Positions 7,854 through 16,970 of a stretch of 64,000 bases of DNA are shown here, one piece after another (position 1 is the first letter of the stretch; each line of letters begins with the position of its first letter). The notes below the pieces were generated by a model that was given only the letters and a program-made list of their open reading frames with translations, did not search any database and was not told where the DNA came from. The position numbers were made by a program, and so were the translations under genes. This DNA comes from JADCRZ01 sp965200945. Its GTDB lineage: Bacteria > Bacteroidota > Bacteroidia > Chitinophagales > Chitinophagaceae. The stretch lies in assembly GCA_965200945.1 (NCBI GenBank), contig OZ241749.1:930001-994000 (forward strand). The letters run 5' to 3'.

Positions 7854-10148
7854 GTGAAAGCAGAAATGGAATATAGCGAAGAAAAGAAAGAAGATCTGCT
7901 TAGTCTTCTGTGGGCAAGGATCTTTCCCTTCTGGCCTGTCTTTTTGGTCCTTGTTCTTTTTTCTTTATTGGGTGCCTGGCTTTATATTCAATACCGGGTC
8001 CCCCTATATGAATCGAGCGCTACGGTCCTGATAAAGGATGAGAAAAAAGGGACGGAAGATTCCAAAGTGACGGAAAGCCTCGACCTTCTCTCGAGTAAAA
8101 AAATCATTGAAAACGAGATCGAAGTTCTGAAGTCAAGGGCGATACTGACTCAAACGGTCAACGACCTGAAATTGTATGCTTCGGTGTATCAGCATGACCG
8201 GTGGCGCAGCAAATTGCTCTACAAAAACTCCCCTGTAAAGATTGAGGTCCAGAATCCGGACCTCATCAAGGAAACAGAACGAGTGAACTTTACGGTCGAT
8301 AAAGGTAGACGGCAAATCACCTTGAACGGTAGAAACTACCCCGTCGGTCCTTGGGTTGCAACTCCATGGGGCACGATCCGGTTTTCCTTCAACGACGGTT
8401 CCCAGGTTCAAGATGCCGAATTGTTTTTCACGTTGGTGCATCCAAAAAGGGTTGTACAAAGTATTGGGTACCGCCTGAATGTTTCTTCCGTCAACAAACT
8501 GGCAAGTGTTATCAACCTCAAGCTGAAAGATGAAGTGCCCAGGCGCTCTGAGGATATCCTCAATACGATTATCGACATTTACGACAAAGCATCGGTGAAC
8601 GACAAAAATTCGCTGGCTAACAGCACCCTTTCTTTCCTGGACGAACGGCTGAAACTGGTGTCAGGAGATCTGAATTCCATCGAAAAACAATTGCAACAGT
8701 ACAGAGCCAATAAAAGTGCCATCGACCTTCCGACGCAGGGAAAGCTCTTCTTGGAAAATGTGAGTGAAAATGACCAAAAGATCGGGGATGTGGACATGAA
8801 GCTGGCCATTCTCAACCAGGTCGAGCAGTTTCTTTTTTCCAACGACACCCGCAACGGGCTTGTGCCAACTTCGCTAGGCTTTGATGAGCCGGTGCTTACT
8901 GGGTTGCTGAACAAGCTGTATGACCTGGAGTTGCAAAGCGAACGGTTGAAAGGAACTACTGGTGAAAATAACCCCCAGTTGAAATCCATAGCCGACCAGA
9001 TAGAAAAGATCAAACCCAACATTCTGGAAAACATTAGGAGCCAGAAAAAAAGCATGGAATTGAAAAGAAATTCCCTGTACGCAAGCAACAGCAGCTACAA
9101 TTCCATGCTCGAAAGCCTGCCGCAACAGGAAAAAGATATTGTTGGCATCAGCCGGGAGCAGAATATTAAAAGTGGAATTTACAGTTACTTGCTACAAAAA
9201 AGGGAAGAGACCGCCCTTTCCCATTCTTCAATTTCTTCCGACAGCAGGATCCTGGACCGGGCTGAGTACTCCTTAGATCCTGTGGGGTTATCCAATAAGC
9301 TCATCTACCTGGTCGCCGTCATGATCGCGCTCGGCCTGGGTGTTGCCGCCATCACTTTGTTGGATGTGGTAAACCCAAATGTTCTTTTCCGCAAGGATAT
9401 TGAAAGTGTAACATCGCTTCCGATCATCGGGGAAATCGCTTACGAAAAAAGCAAGAAGCCGATTGTTTTTGAATCCGGAAACGATGGCTTTATTGCTGAT
9501 CAGTTCAGGATGCTGCGCACTTCTCTGACCTTTTCGGACGATCACGCAAAATGCAAAAAAATCCTCGTCACCTCCACGATCTCAAGCGAAGGAAAAAGCT
9601 TCATCGCCTCCAACCTGGGATTAAGTTTGTCCCTGACTGGCAAACGGGTCGTGCTGGTAGATTTTGACCTTACTAATCCCAGCCTGGCACAAAAGATCCA
9701 GATTAAAGCCGAGAAAGGGGTATCCGATTTCCTGTATGGGGAAGTGGATCTGAGAGACATTGTCAAGAACAGCCATGAAAACGCTAATCTTTTCCTGATC
9801 TCTGCAGGTAAGCGTCCTTCCAGTTCCTCAGACCTTATCGTCAGCGAAAGATCCTCCCTATTATTAAAGCTTCTGGAAGAAAAGTTTGACTATATCATCA
9901 TGGATACGGCGCCGATCGGGCTGTTGTCGGATGGGTATATCCTCTCCAAGCAATGTGATGTAACCCTCTTTGTTATCAGACACCGCCGAACTCCCAAAAA
10001 GCGGCTGGAGCACTTGATAAACAACTACAAGATGGGGGAACTCAAAAACCTCATGATCGTATTCAATGGAATCAAGCAAAGGGGATTTGCTTCAGATAAG
10101 TATGGATATGGATATGATTATAACTACGTCAGCAAAGCAAAAGTCTAG
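7854..10148 (+). CDS. wzc: Wzc-like polysaccharide co-polymerase with BY-kinase domain, copy 1
   Basis: 764 residues. Membrane segment about 20-50 (FWPVFLVLVLFSLLGAWLYI), a Wzz-type periplasmic domain with coiled-coil region (about 250-440), a second membrane segment near 480-500 (LIYLVAVMIALGLGVAAITL), then a cytoplasmic tyrosine kinase. Kinase motifs: TSTISSEGKS (Walker A, 573-582), VLVDFD (Walker A', 600-605), YIIMDTAP (Walker B, 680-687). The C-terminus has alternating tyrosines at 750-758. In this family, autophosphorylation of the tail governs chain length and export with Wza and Wzy. It starts at GTG 7854, with ATG 7866 as alternative. It is very similar to the second copy at 25140, especially through YES-A-LIKDEKKG and EDSKVTES. 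Confidence 0.93.
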   Translation: MKAEMEYSEEKKEDLLSLLWARIFPFWPVFLVLVLFSLLGAWLYIQYRVPLYESSATVLIKDEKKGTEDSKVTESLDLLSSKKIIENEIEVLKSRAILTQTVNDLKLYASVYQHDRWRSKLLYKNSPVKIEVQNPDLIKETERVNFTVDKGRRQITLNGRNYPVGPWVATPWGTIRFSFNDGSQVQDAELFFTLVHPKRVVQSIGYRLNVSSVNKLASVINLKLKDEVPRRSEDILNTIIDIYDKASVNDKNSLANSTLSFLDERLKLVSGDLNSIEKQLQQYRANKSAIDLPTQGKLFLENVSENDQKIGDVDMKLAILNQVEQFLFSNDTRNGLVPTSLGFDEPVLTGLLNKLYDLELQSERLKGTTGENNPQLKSIADQIEKIKPNILENIRSQKKSMELKRNSLYASNSSYNSMLESLPQQEKDIVGISREQNIKSGIYSYLLQKREETALSHSSISSDSRILDRAEYSLDPVGLSNKLIYLVAVMIALGLGVAAITLLDVVNPNVLFRKDIESVTSLPIIGEIAYEKSKKPIVFESGNDGFIADQFRMLRTSLTFSDDHAKCKKILVTSTISSEGKSFIASNLGLSLSLTGKRVVLVDFDLTNPSLAQKIQIKAEKGVSDFLYGEVDLRDIVKNSHENANLFLISAGKRPSSSSDLIVSERSSLLLKLLEEKFDYIIMDTAPIGLLSDGYILSKQCDVTLFVIRHRRTPKKRLEHLINNYKMGELKNLMIVFNGIKQRGFASDKYGYGYDYNYVSKAKV

Positions 10149-10263
10149 TTTTCTTCCCCCTCATTTGAGGTGTAATGGACCCTCGACAAGATGCCATTTG
10201 TTTTCAAATAAATATTTATGCCGTGAAAGCACAAGCCCAGATTTCTAAATCAAAACCGGAAGG

Positions 10264-11736
10264 TTGGAAGCTGTCAATATAAAGTCAAAAGCTATTGCAG
10301 GTTCAGTCTGGGCACTGGTAGAAAAGCTGTCTGTTCAGCTGATGCAGTTTGCGGTAGCAGTTGTGTTGGCCCGCTTATTGAATCCTAAAGACTTCGGACT
10401 CATTGTGCTGGCAAACTTATTCCTGGGAATTTCCGCTGCCATTGCGGACGCAGGATTTGAAAAAACTATCATTCGACACTTTCAGTTACTTCCGGTTCAG
10501 ATAGACACCATATTTTATATCAATGTAGCGTTAGGTGTACTGCTGACTTCTGTCTTGTTTTTAGCAGCGCCGGTCATATCCTGGTTTTTCAATGAACAAA
10601 AGCTTACACCAATGTTCCGGGTGATCTCTTTTGTTACTATCATCGGTGCGCTCTGTCAGGTTCAAAGAACCCTGCTGATCAAAGAACTGAATTTCAGGAA
10701 GATTTCCATTGCTCAAATGGTAAGCTCAGTAGGGGGCGGAATGTCGGGAATCGGAGCTGCTTTCTCCGGTTTGGGCGTTTGGTCGCTTGTGATCTCCGCC
10801 TTGACCGCACAGGTTCTGCTGCTGGCGGTGTTCTGGATCAAATCGGATTGGTACCCATCTCTCCGGTTCTCCTATGGCTCTATAAAGGGCATGCTGTCAT
10901 TTGGCTTGAACATCCTGTTCAGCAGCATGTTGTTTTTCTTCCTTCAACAGTTTAGCAACCTGATCATAGGAAAGTTCTACAGTGGTAAAGAGTTGGGACT
11001 GGCGAACCGGGGCATGAAAACACCGGAGATGATGACAGGCGTGATCCAGAGTGTAATAGTAAAAATCGCGTATCCTTTTCTCACGAAGTCTCAAGAAAAT
11101 GAGGAGTTGTTCAGGGTTTTTATTAAAAGACTGATCCAGACTATTGCTTTTTTCGCTTTTCCCATGTTATCGCTTTTGTTTGTCAATGCAACAGATGTAA
11201 CAGTACTCCTCTTTACCAATAAGTGGATAGAGTCCGTAATCTTTCTTCAGATTTTTTGTGTCGTCAAGATATTCGACCCATTCGTAAGCCTTTACCGGGA
11301 ACTGGTCGTGGCGAAAGGCTATGCAAAATCTCTCAGCCTCGCACTCATAATCACTTCCATAGTAGAAATGAGCTTGATTTTACTTGTCACAAAATCGGGC
11401 ATATACTATATTACCGCAGCACTTGCCGTAAGCGTCTTATTTCAGTACATCTATTACTTGGTATTGCTATCCAGGAAATTAGAAGTATCTGTATTTGAAC
11501 AACTATCCTGGATCTTGCCCTATCTAGTAACCTCCCTGATGGCTGCGGTTATGTGTGCAGCACTCGGGTTCTATCTGCAGTATAAACAGGTGCCGCTCAT
11601 TCCTGCACTTGCATGTAAAGTGGCTGCAGGGGGATGCTTATACGTTTTGGGATTACTTGCATTCAGAAAGATTCCCAAAGTGGCTTACTTCAGAGTCAAG
11701 AACAATGCTTTGCAGAGTCTGATTGGAAAGACTTGA
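10264..11736 (+). CDS. Polysaccharide flippase, WzxC-like
   Basis: 490 residues with about 12-14 membrane segments. The N-terminal signature KSKAIAGSVWALVEKLSVQL, then VLARLLNPKDFGLI and AAIADAGFEKTIIR, belongs to the WzxC/Polysacc_synt_3 lipopolysaccharide flippase group. That is a different subfamily from the flippase at 4854. The only usual start in the open frame is TTG 10264, since an in-frame stop lies at 10246-10248 and no ATG occurs in the first part. The true start could also be a nearby ATA/ATT or be obscured by a mutation. It follows wzc and precedes a GT4. Confidence 0.88.
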   Translation: MEAVNIKSKAIAGSVWALVEKLSVQLMQFAVAVVLARLLNPKDFGLIVLANLFLGISAAIADAGFEKTIIRHFQLLPVQIDTIFYINVALGVLLTSVLFLAAPVISWFFNEQKLTPMFRVISFVTIIGALCQVQRTLLIKELNFRKISIAQMVSSVGGGMSGIGAAFSGLGVWSLVISALTAQVLLLAVFWIKSDWYPSLRFSYGSIKGMLSFGLNILFSSMLFFFLQQFSNLIIGKFYSGKELGLANRGMKTPEMMTGVIQSVIVKIAYPFLTKSQENEELFRVFIKRLIQTIAFFAFPMLSLLFVNATDVTVLLFTNKWIESVIFLQIFCVVKIFDPFVSLYRELVVAKGYAKSLSLALIITSIVEMSLILLVTKSGIYYITAALAVSVLFQYIYYLVLLSRKLEVSVFEQLSWILPYLVTSLMAAVMCAALGFYLQYKQVPLIPALACKVAAGGCLYVLGLLAFRKIPKVAYFRVKNNALQSLIGKT

Positions 11737-11750
11737 CTAGTTTACTTTTG
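11723..11750 (+). promoter_or_regulatory. Candidate Bacteroidota promoter (TTG-N17-TACTTTTG)
   Basis: TTG at 11723-11725, 17 bases, then TACTTTTG at 11743-11750. This fits the TTG-N17-23-TANNTTTG pattern of the primary sigma factor in this phylum. It overlaps the end of the preceding flippase and would give a leader of about 100 bases before the GT4 at 11856. It is a pattern match only. Confidence 0.42.
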
Positions 11751-11855
11751 CTCAGGCACATGGTTCGTTAGATTTTCTTCAAAGCTGGCCTTCTGAGAAT
11801 AGAACACTGGTAAGGTAGTTGGTGTGCAAGTATGTAAACTTTTAATTAGGATGAA

Positions 11856-13115
11856 ATGAAGGTATTGTGGTTTACAAATACACCCTCCTTGTACAATCAA
11901 GGACAACATTTTTATCACGGGGGGGGATGGATCGAGTCTCTGGAAGAATTGATCCGGCACGTTGATAGAGTGGAATTAGGCATTTCCTTTTTTCATCAAA
12001 CAGGTTCTGCGAAAGAAGTGCGTGGAAAAGTAACTTATTACCCCTTGCATCGCCGAACCGGGAAAAAATTTCCTTTTATCACCTGGGTCAACAACTGGAA
12101 AGGTAAAACAGACGACAAGGGGGTTAAAGAGCAGTTATTAAAGGTCATAAGTGATTTCAAACCCGATATTATCCATGTTTTTGGTACCGAAGATGTATTT
12201 GCCTCCATCCAGACTGAGACAAAGGTACCTGTGGTCATCCATCTGCAAGGCCTCCTCAATCCTTATTACAATACTTATTTTGGCATCAATCAATCTTCCC
12301 TGAATTATGTGTTAGATCCCAGGTACCTGGTACGAAACATACTTGGAAACAGCCCGGCTTTTCATGCCAAAAGGATGAAAAACCAGGCTATGCTGGAGAA
12401 GAATATTCTCAAAAAGGCTCGGTTTATCATGGGAAGAACCCGGTGGGACGAAGCTGTTGCCAAGATTTACAATCCCCGAACGACTTATTTCCATGTTGAG
12501 GAGGTTCTGCGTCCTGCATTTTACGGGCAACCCTACGTGCAGCCCAGCGATGTAAAGGGGGGAATGCAGATCCTTTCCACGCTTTCCTCCACCGTTTACA
12601 AGGGCGTCGATGTGGTCCTAAAAGCTGCTCAGATGCTCAAGGAGCATGTAAATGAACCATTTGTGTGGACGGTGGTTGGGTTGCCCGGCGATGCTTTGCT
12701 GGTGAAACATTTTGAAAGAACCTTGGGGTTGTACCACAAAAAAGTGAATGTTAGTTTCGTGGGCAGGAAGGATCCGGAAGAGTTGATGACTTTGTTGGGC
12801 AAGAGTCATATTTTTGTACATCCTTCTTATATCGACAATAGTCCCAACAGCTTGTGTGAAGCCCAAATGCTCGGACTGCCTGTAATAGCCTGCGCCGTCG
12901 GAGGGGTAACCAGCCTAATCCAGCATGAGCAGACGGGTATACTAGTGCCATCTAATGGAATATACGAGATCGTTTATTCCATTCAATCATATATACAAGA
13001 CCCGGAACCTTTTGTGCAGATGGGGCGGAGGGCACGGGAGATGGCACACGCCAGGCATGACCGCAACAGGATTCAGAAGGAACTTCTTTCTGTTTACAGG
13101 AAAATAGTCAATTAG
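11856..13115 (+). CDS. Glycosyltransferase family 4
   Basis: 419 residues, GT-B fold. The N-terminus KVLWFTNTPSLY is followed by a glycine-rich loop (YHGGGWIESLEEL), typical of the acceptor domain. The donor domain has TYKGVDVVLKAA-like VYKGVDVVLKAAQML, then VHPSYIDNSPNSLCEAQ with GLPVIACAVGGVTSLI and QTGILV. It probably extends the repeat unit in the cytoplasm; the sugar is not readable. Its stop abuts the ATG of the acyltransferase with no spacer, so the two are translationally linked. Confidence 0.88.
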   Translation: MKVLWFTNTPSLYNQGQHFYHGGGWIESLEELIRHVDRVELGISFFHQTGSAKEVRGKVTYYPLHRRTGKKFPFITWVNNWKGKTDDKGVKEQLLKVISDFKPDIIHVFGTEDVFASIQTETKVPVVIHLQGLLNPYYNTYFGINQSSLNYVLDPRYLVRNILGNSPAFHAKRMKNQAMLEKNILKKARFIMGRTRWDEAVAKIYNPRTTYFHVEEVLRPAFYGQPYVQPSDVKGGMQILSTLSSTVYKGVDVVLKAAQMLKEHVNEPFVWTVVGLPGDALLVKHFERTLGLYHKKVNVSFVGRKDPEELMTLLGKSHIFVHPSYIDNSPNSLCEAQMLGLPVIACAVGGVTSLIQHEQTGILVPSNGIYEIVYSIQSYIQDPEPFVQMGRRAREMAHARHDRNRIQKELLSVYRKIVN

Positions 13116-13772
13116 ATGCAAAAGCTCCTCGTTTATTTCTTCAAGGGAATCAAGTACGCCAAAGTAGGTGTTCTTAAACCTATAGATAGGATCTTGACCT
13201 CCTGGATATTTTATGTGAATAAAGTAAATTACTCAGAATTCCAGACGGCCGGGCTTCCGAGGATGAACGTAGGAATAGGAGGGACCTGTGTCATAGGAAG
13301 AGGATTCAAGATGAACAACCGGGAGGTTTCGAACCCCATTGGAAGATTTTATCGCTGCAGTATTATTGTCAGCAGGCACGGCAATCTTTGGATTGGGGAA
13401 GATGTGGGCATGAGCTCCGTTGCAATCGTTTGTCACCACTCGATACACATTGGAAACCATGTTAAGCTGGGGGGGAATGTGGTGATCTATGACACCGATT
13501 TTCACAGCTTGGATGGGGAGGTTAGAAAAGACCCGGCAAAGGATCTTGTGTCGGCAAAAGTGGCTCCTGTAAAGATAGGAGATAACGCTTTTATAGGAGC
13601 TCACACCACAATCTTGAAGGGCGTCGAGATCGGAGCGGGATCCATCATCGGAGCTTGTTCTGTTGTCAGCAAAAGTATTCCGCCCAACGAAATTTGGGCC
13701 GGTAACCCGGCGAAGATGGTTCGAAAAATCACTGCTGACAGGTTTGTAAAGAGCAACAATCTTGCAGAGTAG
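13116..13772 (+). CDS. Hexapeptide-repeat (LbH) acyltransferase, WbbJ-like
   Basis: 218 residues. The middle and C-terminal parts show left-handed beta-helix hexapeptide repeats (IGEDVGMSS, IHIGNHVKLGGNVVIYDTD, IGDNAFIGAHTTILKGVEIG, IGAGSIIGACSVVSKSIP) ending with the family signature WAGNPAKMVRKI. The histidine in DTDFHSLDG is at the place where xenobiotic/maltose-type acetyltransferases keep their catalytic histidine. It is likely to O-acetylate a sugar of the repeat unit using acetyl-CoA. The ATG follows the GT4 stop directly. Confidence 0.88.
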   Translation: MQKLLVYFFKGIKYAKVGVLKPIDRILTSWIFYVNKVNYSEFQTAGLPRMNVGIGGTCVIGRGFKMNNREVSNPIGRFYRCSIIVSRHGNLWIGEDVGMSSVAIVCHHSIHIGNHVKLGGNVVIYDTDFHSLDGEVRKDPAKDLVSAKVAPVKIGDNAFIGAHTTILKGVEIGAGSIIGACSVVSKSIPPNEIWAGNPAKMVRKITADRFVKSNNLAE

Positions 13773-13802
13773 ACCTTCTTCTTTTACACTTAAATTGTCA
13801 CA

Positions 13803-15080
13803 TTGTACACGATTCAGCAAGAGAGACCAGCATTCCGGTTGAGCAGGAAACATTCAGGCGCTCGGAACCGCAACAGAGAAGACCTCTTTCTTGTTACATT
13901 GTTGCTGGTGGTAAGCGGCAACCCAGCTTTTCACTTCCAGTCATGGGCTGCAGTAGGGTATGTGCTGGTTGGCGTTGCTTTGTTTGCATTTTACAATAAG
14001 GAACTTACCAGGAATTTTTACCTGAAGTTCGGCCTGCTGTGCGCCGGTTTCTTATTAATATTTATCATTCAGTATTTCAATCTGGGTTACCTCTCGGCAG
14101 TCAATGCACTGGGATTCCTGACCAAAGCGCTGATTGGTGCAATCGTTTTTTTTATTCTGAAAACCAGATTTGCTCAAATATTCTACCAGGTCATCTTTGT
14201 ATTGTGTTTGCTGAGTTTTCCCTTTTTCCTGCTGCACATCCTGTTCGGCGATGATGTTCTGAGAAATTTCTTCCTGGGGGCTAATACCGAATCGGTCGGC
14301 TTGTACACGTTCCGCCCCCAGACGGTGGAAGAATCCTCGTTGCGGAATTCGGGTATGTTCTGGGAACCCGGTGCGTTCCAGGCCTTTATCAACCTATGCC
14401 TGTTCATGAACTTTTACAGGATGCCTTACTTGCTGGCACACAAAAAGTTCAGTTTGTGTGTGATAGTGCTGGCGCTAATCACCACCCAAAGCACCACCGG
14501 ATACATCATCTTTGCCATGACTATCGGGGCGTACATCCTGATCTATTCAAACATCAACAAAATGTTGATTGCCGCGATGCTGGCCCTTTTTGTCGGTGCA
14601 TGCATTTACCTGTTCTTTACCCTAGATTTCCTGGGAGAAAAGGTTGAACGCCAGTACGAGGAATCCGTTCAGTTGGAGGGTGACTTCGATCCCTCGCGGT
14701 TTGGCGCATTGCTGTTCGACTTACATTACATCAAAAAAAACCCTCTTACCGGGAATGGGTTTCGGCCTATCACGCGTTTTGCTGATCACCCAATCCTCAT
14801 CGTACAGGAAGAAAACGGAGAGTTCCTGGGCCATGGGAACGGGTTCAGTGATTTTATAGCGAGTGCAGGCATCTTAGGGATGTTCTGGTACTTCTACACC
14901 CTGGGGAAGTTCAGGGGGCGTGGTTCCCTGAGTGATTCCCTTTTACTCATCATGCTCATGATCGTGTTACTGCAGGGTGAGCACTTCCTGATTTACCCAT
15001 TTTTCCTGGGACTAGCATTTTTTAAATTTAATAGCGTACATGAGAAAAAAAATGGCCGTATTAATCACTTGTTACAATAG
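13803..15080 (+). CDS. wzy: Wzy-type O-antigen polymerase/ligase-like membrane protein
   Basis: 425 residues with about 10-12 membrane segments. The large periplasmic loop contains LRNSGMFWEPGAFQAFINL, a motif I associate with Wzy/O-antigen ligase-like polymerases. It probably joins lipid-linked repeat units on the periplasmic side, working with a flippase and Wzc of this cluster. No ATG occurs in the N-terminal part of the frame. TTG 13803 is the first usual start and gives a basic N-terminal tail (FRLSRKHSGARNRNRED) before the first membrane segment. The 3' end overlaps the next gene by 41 bases. Confidence 0.85.
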   Translation: MYTIQQERPAFRLSRKHSGARNRNREDLFLVTLLLVVSGNPAFHFQSWAAVGYVLVGVALFAFYNKELTRNFYLKFGLLCAGFLLIFIIQYFNLGYLSAVNALGFLTKALIGAIVFFILKTRFAQIFYQVIFVLCLLSFPFFLLHILFGDDVLRNFFLGANTESVGLYTFRPQTVEESSLRNSGMFWEPGAFQAFINLCLFMNFYRMPYLLAHKKFSLCVIVLALITTQSTTGYIIFAMTIGAYILIYSNINKMLIAAMLALFVGACIYLFFTLDFLGEKVERQYEESVQLEGDFDPSRFGALLFDLHYIKKNPLTGNGFRPITRFADHPILIVQEENGEFLGHGNGFSDFIASAGILGMFWYFYTLGKFRGRGSLSDSLLLIMLMIVLLQGEHFLIYPFFLGLAFFKFNSVHEKKNGRINHLLQ

Positions 15081-15897
15081 GAAAGCTGGTACGCTTGAAT
15101 GTTTGAAAGCTCTTTTCGCAGCATCCGCGCAAGCTCCGTATGTTGATCTATCCGTGTTTCTTGTAGACGACGGATCTACGGATGGTACGGGAGCCGAAGT
15201 ACAAAAAGCGTATCCGGAAGTTCATGTGATAGAGGGAAGCGGGTCTCTTTACTGGGGGGGCGGTATGAATGTTGCGTGGGAAGAAGCCGCAAATCAAGGA
15301 TCTGATTTTTACATGTGGCTCAACGACGATACCTTGCTCCAAAAAGGGGCGATCCGGAACCTGTTGGCCGACTCAGCCAGGTTCAACGACAATGCCATCT
15401 TCGTAGGCGCGAGCGTCTGGAGAGATAAGCCGGAAGTTTCTTACAGTGGCTATTTGCTGTCTCACAAAGTAAAGATGGTGCCTACAGGAATCCCTATTGA
15501 ATGCGATTATTTTAATGGTAACATTGTGCTCATCCCGGAAAGTGTATTTTCGCAGGTCCGCTTCTTGGACCCTTATTTCAAACACGTGCTAGGTGATAAT
15601 GATTACGGGATGCGCGCCCGAAAAGTCGGCATAAAGTCTTATGTGGCTTCTGAGATAGCCGGTGAATGTGACGGACACCTCACGTTATCGAAATGGTGTG
15701 ATCCCCAGGTGCCGCTGGCAACGCGCATCAGGCACTTCAACTCACCGAAGACGAAGGGTCCAAAACAAGTATTTAAATTTGAAAGGAGGCATACATCCCT
15801 GCCGATGGCTTTGTTCAGATCCAGTATCATTTATGTCCGGCTTGTTTTTCCTTCGCTGTGGATCCTAATGGGAAAGCCCAAATTAGGAGAAGGCTGA
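15040..15897 (+). CDS. Glycosyltransferase family 2
   Basis: 285 residues, GT-A fold. It has the N-terminal strand MAVLITCYNRKAGTLECL, the nucleotide-binding motif VFLVDDGSTDGTG, a rhamnosyltransferase-like loop GSLYWGGGMNVAWEEA, and the acidic motif MWLNDDTLLQ. The order is that of dTDP-rhamnose-type GT2 enzymes, so rhamnosyl transfer is a reasonable guess. ATG 15040 lies inside the end of the polymerase gene (ATG 15052 is an alternative), which suggests translational coupling. Confidence 0.88.
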   Translation: MRKKMAVLITCYNRKAGTLECLKALFAASAQAPYVDLSVFLVDDGSTDGTGAEVQKAYPEVHVIEGSGSLYWGGGMNVAWEEAANQGSDFYMWLNDDTLLQKGAIRNLLADSARFNDNAIFVGASVWRDKPEVSYSGYLLSHKVKMVPTGIPIECDYFNGNIVLIPESVFSQVRFLDPYFKHVLGDNDYGMRARKVGIKSYVASEIAGECDGHLTLSKWCDPQVPLATRIRHFNSPKTKGPKQVFKFERRHTSLPMALFRSSIIYVRLVFPSLWILMGKPKLGEG

Positions 15898-16007
15898 TGC
15901 CGAGAAAACTTGCCGTTCAAAAGGTACTGGTTAAGTGAACTTCTAAAACAAGTTGAGTGCTTCATTTTTATGGATGGGTGGACTCAACAAAAAATAAGAT
16001 TTACAGG

Positions 16008-16862
16008 ATGAGAAATTTCCTACTCCGTTCTACTGCAAAATTGATCCGAACATTTTACTCATTCCGAATCCCAAAACTGAGCAAGGACAACCGCCCCACG
16101 GCAGATTTTAAGCTGGTTTTTTTCTGCGGCCAGTATGGGATCAAGTATTTGAATGCGTCCCTGTATTCAGTGCATGCAAACTGGGACTATCTGCCAGAGG
16201 TATACATTGTAACAGATGGCACACCTAAAGAAATAATCACGAACAAAATGGTGAAATGGCCCAAGATAGTTTCCATCATTTCCTGGACGGAGTGCGCAGA
16301 GTATTTCAGAAACAAGGGGAATGAAAATTTGCACTCCTATGCTTCCAAGGAGTTGTGGGGCAAAAAGATGATTTCTATCATGTATCTAGCTGAGAAGTTT
16401 CCATGCCTTTATTCTGACACGGACGTTCTTTGGTTTTCGTCTCCCCAAAACCTCCCCCTCACTACCAATCCGGTCCTGAAGATGTCTGAAGACATCGAAT
16501 TCTGCTACAGCTACGAAATGCTGAAAACATTGAATGAGGAGGATTGCCTAAATAAAAAGCCTTTGAATGCAGGCGTTATATACGCATCCGGGGACTATGC
16601 CAGCTATAACAAGTGGCATAAGCTTTGCGATTATCTCAATTCCAGCCCTGATAACCGGTCAGAGCAAACTGCATTTGCTATTTTGAACAACTATTTTAAT
16701 CCTGAACAGTTCTTTAGTAAACAGGAGATCATCATCACATCCAATGATCAATATACTTTAAAATACACCAAGAAAGATTTTCCGCACATAATTGCTCGTC
16801 ATTTTGCCGGCATCAAAAGTGTAACGTTCTGGAGAGACCTTCTTTACATGAAGTGGAGTTGA
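16008..16862 (+). CDS. GT-A-like putative glycosyltransferase
   Basis: About 284 residues from ATG 16008; the frame is open back to GTG 15957, but ATG 16008 is preceded by AGG and fits better. Seen: an N-terminal strand KLVFFCGQYGIKYLNASLYS, the DXD-type motif in LYSDTDVLWFSSP, a later NAGVIYASGDY typical of nucleotide-diphospho-sugar transferases (GT8/GT77-like), and a histidine near the end (IIARHFAG) where such enzymes bind metal. No family is certain. It is the last + strand gene of cluster 1 before the convergent beta-helix gene. Confidence 0.68.
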   Translation: MRNFLLRSTAKLIRTFYSFRIPKLSKDNRPTADFKLVFFCGQYGIKYLNASLYSVHANWDYLPEVYIVTDGTPKEIITNKMVKWPKIVSIISWTECAEYFRNKGNENLHSYASKELWGKKMISIMYLAEKFPCLYSDTDVLWFSSPQNLPLTTNPVLKMSEDIEFCYSYEMLKTLNEEDCLNKKPLNAGVIYASGDYASYNKWHKLCDYLNSSPDNRSEQTAFAILNNYFNPEQFFSKQEIIITSNDQYTLKYTKKDFPHIIARHFAGIKSVTFWRDLLYMKWS

Positions 16863-16970
16863 TCGCGCACGGAACATTACACTTTTATTTTGTCTGGGAT
16901 TTTTTCGCTGTTAAAACCCTCTGTCAGGTTGAACACACGGATGGCGGATGGCTTAAGCTGAAAGTTGGAT

